Source: an uncultured Bacillota bacterium
Lineage (GTDB): Bacteria > Bacillota > Clostridia > Peptostreptococcales > Anaerovoracaceae
Length of the DNA: 11,169 nucleotides
Direction of reading: 5' to 3'
Assembly (NCBI GenBank): GCA_946408315.1
Contig: CAMJRV010000042.1
Coordinates: 1 to 11,169 of the forward strand
Position numbers and translations under genes: made by a program. Shown piece after piece: positions 6,259 to 11,169 of the stretch (position 1 is its first letter; every line of letters starts with the position of its first letter). Under the pieces are notes generated by a model that was not told the DNA's origin, did no database searches, and worked only from the letters and a program-made list of their open reading frames with translations.

Positions 6259-6320
6259 AGGGATTGGAGGCAAGCGCATTTTCTCCTCTTCCGGTCTTTT
6301 CTTGGTGTATTTATCTAAAT

Positions 6321-6336
6321 AGCAAAATGGATGCCA
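6321..6336 (-). promoter_or_regulatory. Second sigma-54-type (-24/-12) element, pointing at EBP2
   Basis: On the minus strand this reads TGGCATCCATTTTGCT. It matches TGGCAC-N5-TTGCW except for T in place of the last C of TGGCAC, and keeps GG-N10-GC spacing. Transcription would start near 6310 and run through the sigma-70 promoter into EBP2, about 136 nt upstream of its ATG. Confidence 0.6.
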
Positions 6337-6513
6337 AGAACATACGAAAGAGAAAGGGCCATCTTTACACATTTATAGGTCCCCTCTGCCTTCCTGAAAG
6401 TCGTAACTGTCGGATATTTTTACACGAAAACAAAATCCTATCCATTCTATGAAGCGTTGCGCCGTGTCGGTTTTCTTTACAGTGTTAATCGGTCCTTACA
6501 GTTGAATTTAAAT

Positions 6514-6546
6514 ATTACGGCCCGCAGGAATCCTGCGGGCCGTAAT
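6514..6546 (-). terminator. Strong perfect hairpin after the DeoR-family gene
   Basis: ATTACGGCCCGCAGGA (6514-6529) and its exact complement (6531-6546) form a 16-bp GC-rich perfect inverted repeat with one base between the arms. It starts 8 bases past the DeoR-family stop. The minus-strand continuation is AT-rich (ATTTAAATTC) but has no true U-run, so termination may be imperfect or the stem may protect the 3' end. Confidence 0.65.
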
Positions 6547-6553
6547 TCAGACG

Positions 6554-7339
6554 CTAGAAAGCGATCTCTAAAGGAATATTTAATCTTGAAAACTCTTCTG
6601 TTTGAACCTCTGATATGCCGCTATCCGTAATGACCAAATCAATATCGCTCAACGGCAGGAACTTTCGAGAAGCTTTTGTCTGTATTTTTGAGCTGTCCAG
6701 AAGCAGCACCTTTCTGGCGGAGTTTTTCAAAAAGGCTAATGTTGTGTTGATGCTGCCGACATCATAATTGCTCAATCCTGTTTCGAAATCCAGGGCGTCG
6801 GCGGAGAAAAAGGAAATGTCATAATTATAGTTGGAGATTTCCTGACAAGAAGTGAACCCTTCCGTAGAGACGTTGCTCATATTGACCTGCCCGCCGACGC
6901 AAAACAGCGTCAGGCTGCTGTGGAGGGTGAGGTAATGGGGGATAAACAGACTGTTTGTGATTACGGTGATCCCCTCTTTACTGATAAGCTGCTTCGCCAG
7001 TTCAAGCGCGGTCGTGCTGGAATCGATTCCGAGCACATGTCCGGGCTGTACCAGTTCGATGGCTTTTTTTGCGATGAGCACCTTTTCCAGGTGGTGCATG
7101 GAATAGCGCTTAAAATAATTAACGTCAAACGCGGGGTCATGATTAAGAGTAAATTCGCCGTTCAGATTCTTTTTAATCAAATTCTCAGCCAACAGTTGGT
7201 TGATATCCCTTCTTATTGTTACGGAAGAGGTATCAAATTTATCGAATAGCTCATCTATAGTCACTGATGGATTCCTGGCGACATATGCCAGCAATTCTTT
7301 CCTCCTGTTATCGATGTTTTCTTTTGTGTTCTTTGCCAA
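6554..7339 (-). CDS. DeoR/GlpR-family transcriptional regulator
   Basis: This 261-residue regulator has an N-terminal DeoR-type winged helix-turn-helix (residues about 12-65) with the family signature VTIDELFDKFDTSSVTIRRDINQLL. It is followed by a DeoRC sensor domain. The sensor shows GIDSSTTALELAKQL (about 104-118, the phosphosugar-binding loop), ITVITNSL, CVGGQVN, FFSADALDFETGLSNYD and KVLLLDSSKI. These domains belong to the ribose-5-phosphate isomerase-like fold and bind sugar phosphates, so a (deoxy)ribose phosphate effector is likely given the divergent nucleoside phosphorylase gene; that is inference. The start is TTG at 7339, supported by GAGGAG 6 bases upstream and no nearby in-frame ATG. 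Its own promoter spans a perfect TTATCAT palindrome, which suggests autoregulation. Repression of the nucleoside operon is the probable job. Confidence 0.9.
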   Translation of the reverse strand: MAKNTKENIDNRRKELLAYVARNPSVTIDELFDKFDTSSVTIRRDINQLLAENLIKKNLNGEFTLNHDPAFDVNYFKRYSMHHLEKVLIAKKAIELVQPGHVLGIDSSTTALELAKQLISKEGITVITNSLFIPHYLTLHSSLTLFCVGGQVNMSNVSTEGFTSCQEISNYNYDISFFSADALDFETGLSNYDVGSINTTLAFLKNSARKVLLLDSSKIQTKASRKFLPLSDIDLVITDSGISEVQTEEFSRLNIPLEIAF

Positions 7340-7373
7340 AATTTACTCCTCACTTTCCATTCTGAATAAATAT

Positions 7374-7401
7374 ATATTATCATTTATATGATAAAAATCA
7401 A
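7374..7401 (-). promoter_or_regulatory. Promoter of the DeoR-family gene
   Basis: On the minus strand, TTGATT (7401-7396), a 16-base spacer and TAATAT (7379-7374) form a promoter 35 bases before the TTG start. The palindrome TTATCAT-TTAT-ATGATAA (7377-7394) occupies almost the whole spacer, so a bound repressor would block this promoter. Confidence 0.5.
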
Positions 7402-7511
7402 CAATTAAATGAAAAAATACATGAGATATTATCATTTAATCGTAATTTGCATAAAGAGAAAAATAATTTATTGACAAAATTATCGTTAAATATTAATATA
7501 ATTATCATAAA
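7377..7511. promoter_or_regulatory. Operator cluster of TTATCATTTA-type motifs between DeoR-family gene and nucleoside operon
   Basis: Related motifs recur. They are the palindrome TTATCATTTATATGATAA (7377-7394), TTTTCATTTAAT on the minus strand (7415-7404), TTATCATTTAAT (7429-7440), TTATCGTTAAAT (7480-7491, inside the -35/-10 spacer of the nucleoside promoter) and TTATCATAAA (7502-7511, just past its -10). Their placement over both divergent promoters fits a repressor operator array, most simply for the DeoR-family protein. AT-rich DNA makes some matches expected by chance; the perfect 7+7 palindrome and the two promoter-overlapping copies are the strongest. Confidence 0.55.
7471..7499 (+). 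promoter_or_regulatory. Promoter of the nucleoside operon
   Basis: A perfect TTGACA (7471-7476), 17 bases and TAATAT (7494-7499) form a strong sigma-70-type promoter about 30 bases before GGGAGGTGA and the phosphorylase ATG. Confidence 0.7.
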
Positions 7512-7533
7512 GGTGCGTTTTGGGAGGTGAAAT

Positions 7534-8844
7534 ATGAAAAACTTAGATATTTATGACATTATTGAGAAAAAAGCGAATAAGAAAAAATTATCATATGAAG
7601 AATTACAGTTTTTTATAACGAAGCTTTGCTCCGGGGAACTGCCGGACTACCAAACGGCTGCGCTTGTCATGGCAATTTATATCAATTCGATGGAAATAGA
7701 TGAATTGTCCGGCTTTACGAAAATCATGGCAGAATCGGGAGAGCAGATCGACCTTTCCGAAATACAGGGCATAAAAGTCGACAAGCACAGCACCGGAGGA
7801 ATCGGCGATAAGACGACCCTAATAATAGGTCCGATCATTGCTGCCTGCGGCGGTAAAATGGCGAAAATGTCCGGAAGGGGCCTGGGCTATTCCGGCGGAA
7901 CGATCGATAAATTGGAAGCAATCCCGTCATTCAGAACCGGTTTGGAAAAAAATGAATTCATTCATAATGTAAATGAAGTCGGTATGGCGATTACAGGCCA
8001 GACCGCGGATATTGCTTTGGCCGATAAAAAAATATACGCAATCAGGGATGTAACGGCTACCGTAAGCAGCATTCCCCTGATCGCCAGCAGTGTCATGAGC
8101 AAGAAATTGGCGTCGGGCGCCGACAAAATTGTTCTGGATGTAAAGATGGGCAGCGGGGCTTTTGTTAAAACCATGGAAGAGGCAGTAAAGCTGGCGGAAG
8201 CCATGGTGGAAATCGGAAAGCAAAATGGAAGAGAAACCGTGGCGATTATCACAAACATGAACAAGCCCCTTGGCAATAATGTGGGAAATCTTCTGGAAGT
8301 ACAGGAAGCCGTGTCCACATTAAGGGGAGAGGGACCCGAGGATCTGACGGAGCTCTGCATATGGCTGTCTGCGCAAATGCTGTCTTTGGCGGAAGCAGAT
8401 ACCTTTGACAATTGCGTTAAGAGAGCGAAATCAGCACTCGAAAGCGGAAAGGCGCTGGAGAAGTTCAAGGAATTTGTGCAAAGGCAGGGCGGCGATTATG
8501 AAGTAATCGAGAACCCGGAACGGTATTATAAAAGACCGGAGAGCTATTCCTATCATGCGGAACAGGCGGGATATTTCTCTATTACCTCCGCCGAGCTGAT
8601 CGGCAAGGCAGGGGTTTTGCTGGGAGCGGGAAGATTAAAAAAGGAGGACGGCATAGATTATACGGCCGGAATCATTTTTCATAAGAGCCACGGCGGCCAT
8701 GCAGAGAAAGGGGAGCTCCTCTTTACCATGTACGGGGAAGATGCTGAAAAATTTGACCTCGCCTTGCCTGCTCTGAAAGAATCGTTCGTTCTTACGCAGG
8801 AGGAACCGGTAAAAGAACCTCTGATCTTAAAGATAATACGCTGA
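7534..8844 (+). CDS. pdp: Pyrimidine-nucleoside (thymidine) phosphorylase
   Basis: This is a complete 436-residue pyrimidine-nucleoside phosphorylase, the normal length for the DeoA/Pdp family. It reversibly phosphorolyses thymidine, deoxyuridine or uridine to the base and (deoxy)ribose-1-phosphate in the cytosol. Visible features are the phosphate-binding DKHSTGGIGDKTT (about 83-95), the family signature SGRGLGYSGGTIDKLE (113-128), and the pyrimidine-binding residues Arg171 (AIRDVTATVSS), Ser186 and Lys190 (ASSVMSKK), at the same numbering as in the E. coli enzyme. His85 is also in place. GPEDLTELC and the C-terminal SHGGHAEKGELLFT domain are intact. In Gram-positives this family is usually the broad-specificity Pdp, so that symbol is given, but thymidine-only activity is not excluded by eye. 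A strong GGGAGGTGA ribosome binding site precedes the ATG. It is the first gene of an operon with two dehydrogenases and a BMP lipoprotein and is divergent from a DeoR-family regulator. Confidence 0.93.
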   Translation: MKNLDIYDIIEKKANKKKLSYEELQFFITKLCSGELPDYQTAALVMAIYINSMEIDELSGFTKIMAESGEQIDLSEIQGIKVDKHSTGGIGDKTTLIIGPIIAACGGKMAKMSGRGLGYSGGTIDKLEAIPSFRTGLEKNEFIHNVNEVGMAITGQTADIALADKKIYAIRDVTATVSSIPLIASSVMSKKLASGADKIVLDVKMGSGAFVKTMEEAVKLAEAMVEIGKQNGRETVAIITNMNKPLGNNVGNLLEVQEAVSTLRGEGPEDLTELCIWLSAQMLSLAEADTFDNCVKRAKSALESGKALEKFKEFVQRQGGDYEVIENPERYYKRPESYSYHAEQAGYFSITSAELIGKAGVLLGAGRLKKEDGIDYTAGIIFHKSHGGHAEKGELLFTMYGEDAEKFDLALPALKESFVLTQEEPVKEPLILKIIR

Positions 8845-8900
8845 GTTGAAAATGTAAGAAGATATTTGTATTGATAAATAAAGAAAGGAAAGAGAAAAAT

Positions 8901-9719
8901 ATGGCTGGAAACATCGTATGCAATGCTGTAGATTTTACAGGGAAAACAGTTGTAGTTACAGGAGCGGCGCAGGGAGCAGGCGCCGGTATTGCCCGGCGTT
9001 TTGCGGAGGCGGGAGCAAATGTTGCCATAACGTTCAACACGAATAAGGAAGCGGCTGACGAAAAGGTTGCGGCCTTTAAGAAATTAGGTGTGGATGCGGA
9101 AGCGTTTCATCTGGACCAGAAAAACGTATCTGAAATCGATGGAGTGATCCAGGCAATCGCGGCCCGTTTCGGATCAATTGACTGTATCGTCAACAATGCC
9201 GGCATTTATCCTCATCAGACGACATTCCGGATGACGCAGCAGGATTGGGACGACATGCAGGACAGCAACACCAGAGGCGCGTTCTTTGTCTGCCAAAGTG
9301 TCGCCAAAATCATGAAGGAGCAGAAGTCGGGGGGCGCTATCGTCAACGTCTCTTCTATCAATGCAACGAATCCGAGCAATACGCTGATTCATTACGGCGT
9401 ATCAAAGGCGGCGGTGGAGATGCTTACAAAATGCCTGGCCAGCGATTTGGGCAAATTTGGAATCCGGGTAAACTGCATTGCGCCGGGTCTGATCGATGCG
9501 CCAAGACTTGATGAATTCGTTCCCGGATGGAGAGAAAGCTATTCTGACAGGGCGCCCCTGGGGCGGATTGCAACTCCTGAAGATATGGGTAATGTCTGTA
9601 TTTTCCTGGCATCCGACCTGGCGGGGTTTGTAACAGGGCAGACCATTGCCGTGGACGGAGGGGTCCTTTTGGCTCCTGCTTATGACGGAAAAAATAAAAG
9701 CTTAGAAGGTATCGAGTAA
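8901..9719 (+). CDS. Short-chain dehydrogenase/reductase (SDR1)
   Basis: This 272-residue classical SDR has a Rossmann nucleotide-binding TGAAQGAG (20-27), the structural NNAG (98-101), a catalytic Ser in NVSSINA (about 152), and YGVSK with Tyr165 and Lys169. PGLIDAPR and the C-terminal TGQTIAVDGG are also typical. After the second strand comes AITFNTNKEAAD, without the Asp that marks strict NAD use, so cofactor preference is open. A 15-residue tail after VDGG is longer than in many SDRs. The ATG at 8901 is preferred; an in-frame TTG at 8871 would add ten residues with a weak ribosome binding site. It lies 56 bases after the phosphorylase with no terminator between, so it is cotranscribed. 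The substrate is unknown; sugars, polyols, sugar acids and 3-oxoacyl compounds are all possible. Its end carries a tandem stop-bearing 9-bp repeat. Confidence 0.85.
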   Translation: MAGNIVCNAVDFTGKTVVVTGAAQGAGAGIARRFAEAGANVAITFNTNKEAADEKVAAFKKLGVDAEAFHLDQKNVSEIDGVIQAIAARFGSIDCIVNNAGIYPHQTTFRMTQQDWDDMQDSNTRGAFFVCQSVAKIMKEQKSGGAIVNVSSINATNPSNTLIHYGVSKAAVEMLTKCLASDLGKFGIRVNCIAPGLIDAPRLDEFVPGWRESYSDRAPLGRIATPEDMGNVCIFLASDLAGFVTGQTIAVDGGVLLAPAYDGKNKSLEGIE

Positions 9720-9728
9720 TACGAGTAA
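9711..9728 (+). repeat. 9-bp tandem duplication including the SDR1 stop codon
   Basis: ATC GAG TAA (9711-9719, the SDR1 end) is followed immediately by TAC GAG TAA (9720-9728), 7 of 9 identical and in the same frame, then TAC AGG (9729-9734). The result is two in-frame TAA stops nine bases apart. The frame then stays open into the SDR2 start codon at 9753. Confidence 0.7.
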
Positions 9729-9752
9729 TACAGGAATAGAGGGAGGACGAAG

Positions 9753-10550
9753 ATGAGCGGTAAATTATTGCAGGATAAGGTTGCGGTTATCACCGGAGGA
9801 ACGAGTGCAATGGGCATGGGAATCGCAGAGGTTTTTTTGGAAAAGGGCGCTAAGGTAATCCTTGGCGACTTGGATCAAACCAAATTGGATCATACGAAGG
9901 ATGCTTTGAATCAGGCAGGAGATGAAATCAATGTTGCGGCAATCAAGCTTGATCTGACTTCGGCCGAATCCATAAGAGAATTCCTCGACAAAGCGGAAGC
10001 GGCCTTTGGAAAGTTAGACATTCTCGTAAACAATGCGGGAGTATGTATCGGGAACTCAATGTTTGATATTCCGCAGGAAACCTTTGATCTGACCTTCAAT
10101 GTCAACGTCAAGGGCTTGTTTGAGATATCAAGGCAGTTTGCGAAAAAGAATATAGCAGGGAACAGACCGGCCAATATCGTCAACCTTGCGTCCAACGCCG
10201 CGAAGGTGTGCTTTGAGGGTATGGCGGACTACAATGCTTCAAAAGCGGCCGTCGTGAATTTGACACAAAGCATGGCAAAGGAGCTGGCCAAATTTAATAT
10301 CAATGTCAACGCGGTATGCCCCGGCGCTGTGGATACCGATATGTTGAGACAGTGTATGCTGGATGCGGTGAAGGCGTCAAACGGGACTGTCACCCTCGAG
10401 GATTGCAGAAAAACCTGGGGCCCTCCCCAGCTTGGAAGGCTGATCCAGCCGCATGAAGTGGGACGGGTAGTCAGCTTCCTGGCAAGCGACGAGGCCCTGA
10501 TTATACGCGGACAAGCCATCAGCATTGACGGCGGCAATACGCCGTACTGA
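9753..10550 (+). CDS. Short-chain dehydrogenase/reductase (SDR2), probably NAD-linked
   Basis: This is a 265-residue classical SDR. The dinucleotide fold shows TGGTSAMGMG (14-23) and LGDLD with Asp39 after the second strand, which usually selects NAD over NADP. NNAG is at 93-96, the catalytic Ser in NLASNAAK (about 147), and Tyr160 and Lys164 in YNASK. PGAVDTDM and GQAISIDGGN at the C-terminus complete the pattern. The overall style resembles sorbitol/ribitol-type polyol dehydrogenases, but substrate assignment by eye is not safe. GGGAGG sits just upstream of the ATG; the gap from SDR1 is 33 bases and both genes share one frame. SDR1 and SDR2 are clearly different proteins, so they may catalyse successive oxidations or reductions of one substrate. 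A diverged echo of its last eleven codons follows 66 bp downstream. Confidence 0.87.
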   Translation: MSGKLLQDKVAVITGGTSAMGMGIAEVFLEKGAKVILGDLDQTKLDHTKDALNQAGDEINVAAIKLDLTSAESIREFLDKAEAAFGKLDILVNNAGVCIGNSMFDIPQETFDLTFNVNVKGLFEISRQFAKKNIAGNRPANIVNLASNAAKVCFEGMADYNASKAAVVNLTQSMAKELAKFNINVNAVCPGAVDTDMLRQCMLDAVKASNGTVTLEDCRKTWGPPQLGRLIQPHEVGRVVSFLASDEALIIRGQAISIDGGNTPY

Positions 10551-10583
10551 GACTTCTGACAAGGTAGCAGGCAGGTATCGGTA

Positions 10584-10616
10584 ATCAGTATTGAAGGCGG
10601 TAACTTACCGCACTGA
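10584..10616 (+). pseudogene. Echo of the SDR2 C-terminal coding end (relic or tandem duplication)
   Basis: In the same frame as SDR2 and exactly 66 bp past the matching segment (10518-10550), this stretch reads ISIEGGNLPH stop against ISIDGGNTPY stop in SDR2. DNA identity is 25 of 33, and several differences are synonymous third positions (AGC/AGT, GGC/GGT, AAT/AAC). The in-frame sequence before it (QGSRQVSV, from 10560) is preceded by a TGA. It could be the remnant of a deleted third SDR gene or an old tandem duplication. No ribosome binding site or start was seen for it. Confidence 0.7.
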
Positions 10617-10648
10617 AATAAAGTATTGTTTTTCAAAGGAGGATAAAA

Positions 10649-11169
10649 ATGAAAAGTAAATTATCAAAACTGCTGTCTCTGATCATAGTTATTGCCTTGT
10701 GCGTTTCCAGCCTTGCCGCCTGCGGTGCGGACAAAGGAGCGGGAACTGAAAAAGAGGATGAAGTCAAGATCGCCTTGATTTCGAATCAAAGATCCGGGGA
10801 TATGGGACCTGTTGATGCGATGTTTGCAGGGGCCAAAAGAGTAGAGGCTGATTTCGGAGTAACGGTAAAGACGCTGGAATCAGAGGATGCGGCGGCTTAT
10901 GAGGATGATATCAGAGCCATGGCTGCTGAAGGCTATGATTTGATAATAACTACGTTTCCGCCGATGACCGAAGCGACAAAAGCGGTCGCCGCAGAGTATC
11001 CCGATACGATGTTCGCCGCGATCTTCCAATATATCAATGTTGACGGTGCAAAAGCCGATAATGTATGGGATACGGAATATCGGGGAGAAGAGGCGACATA
11101 TGTCTTGGGCGCGATGGCCGCAACCTTGACCAAAACAAATGTGATCGGCTATATCGGCGGCGATGAATC
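10649..11169 (+). CDS. BMP/PnrA-family substrate-binding lipoprotein, N-terminal part (cut by right window edge)
   Basis: These first 173 codons encode an ABC-transporter substrate-binding lipoprotein. A signal peptide (KSKLSKLLSLIIVIALCVSS) ends in the lipobox LAAC with the lipidated Cys25, followed by a polar linker. The mature part then matches the BMP (PnrA/BmpA/TmpC) family: KIALISNQ, FAGAKRVEADFGVTVKTLES, AAYEDDIRAMAAEGYDLIITTF, EYPDTMFAAI and GEEATYVLGAMAATLTKTNVIGYIGGDE. Well-studied members bind purine or other nucleosides, which fits the phosphorylase upstream. The usual family start D-x-GG-x2-D-x-SFN is not present; the equivalent region reads SGDMGPVDAMFAG, so ligand contacts may differ. 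AAAGGAGG lies just before the ATG, 98 bases after SDR2. ATPase and permease genes should follow outside the window. Confidence 0.88.
   Translation, partial: MKSKLSKLLSLIIVIALCVSSLAACGADKGAGTEKEDEVKIALISNQRSGDMGPVDAMFAGAKRVEADFGVTVKTLESEDAAAYEDDIRAMAAEGYDLIITTFPPMTEATKAVAAEYPDTMFAAIFQYINVDGAKADNVWDTEYRGEEATYVLGAMAATLTKTNVIGYIGGDE

Larger units (their letters stand above)
6175..6513. other. Long intergenic region upstream of EBP2
   Basis: This gap holds the two EBP2 promoters and no convincing gene. Plus-strand reading frames here (up to 105 codons, overlapping EBP2) lack family features and ribosome binding sites. A 9-codon minus-strand frame (6279-6250, MRLPPIPLF) has GAGGAG just before its ATG and could be a leader peptide on the sigma-54 transcript. 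Two related sequences, TCGGTTTTCTTTACAGT (6467-6483) and TCGGTCCTTACAGT (6489-6502), lie 130-180 bp upstream of the sigma-54 element and are weak candidate activator sites. Confidence 0.4.

Noticed and set aside
6135..6452. 105-codon plus-strand frame in the gap upstream of EBP2
   Set aside because: It overlaps the EBP2 start and both its promoters, has no Shine-Dalgarno and no recognisable protein features.
7962..8468. 168-codon minus-strand frame opposite the nucleoside phosphorylase
   Set aside because: The plus strand encodes intact phosphorylase motifs throughout; the antisense protein is serine/alanine-rich with no family features.

Overview
The window looks like a chromosomal segment of an anaerobic, amino-acid- and nucleoside-using member of the Bacillota, most likely a clostridial (Eubacteriales) lineage. 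The support is strong AGGAGG-type ribosome binding sites, a TTG start behind a strong Shine-Dalgarno, AT-rich intergenic DNA, a PepV-type dipeptidase, a YfcC-type carrier, two bacterial enhancer-binding proteins (EBPs) and a Gram-positive-style pyrimidine-nucleoside phosphorylase. No mobile element, CRISPR array, tRNA or rRNA gene was seen.

Layout. (1) 1-2121, minus strand: a PepV-like M20 dipeptidase, then a YfcC/DcuC-type membrane carrier that runs off the left edge. The 392-base gap between them holds an intrinsic terminator, a near-perfect sigma-54 -24/-12 promoter for the carrier, and an upstream cluster of AGTCGAAAATAGCT-type repeats placed like enhancer sites. (2) 2282-4631, plus strand: a PAS-AAA+-Fis sigma-54 activator (EBP1) divergent from the dipeptidase, an iron-sulfur-flavoprotein-like NAD(P)H:FMN reductase, and a small GlsB/YeaQ-type membrane protein with a terminator. 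(3) 4735-6174, minus strand: a second PAS-AAA+-Fis activator (EBP2), whose upstream region carries both a sigma-70-type promoter and a second good sigma-54 element pointing at EBP2 itself. (4) 6554-11169: a DeoR-family repressor (minus) divergent from a nucleoside operon (plus) of pyrimidine-nucleoside phosphorylase, two short-chain dehydrogenases and a BMP/PnrA-type lipoprotein (cut by the right edge). Their shared intergenic region is studded with TTATCATTTA-type operator candidates.

How the parts may work together. The left half reads as a peptide or amino-acid uptake and hydrolysis module: EBP1, perhaps sensing a ligand through its PAS-like domain, would bind the repeat cluster and fire the sigma-54 promoter of the carrier. 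The right half reads as a nucleoside scavenging module in which the BMP lipoprotein captures a nucleoside, the phosphorylase releases base and (deoxy)ribose-1-phosphate, and the two dehydrogenases act on a product. No deoC or deoB homologue is in view, so an oxidative fate of the sugar is possible but unproven.

The most unusual raw-sequence pattern is at gene ends. Three genes carry in-frame tandem echoes of their own 3' ends, stop codon included: the dipeptidase (21-bp unit, three stop-bearing copies plus a degenerate fourth), the first dehydrogenase (9-bp unit, two copies) and the second dehydrogenase (a diverged 33-bp echo 66 bp downstream).
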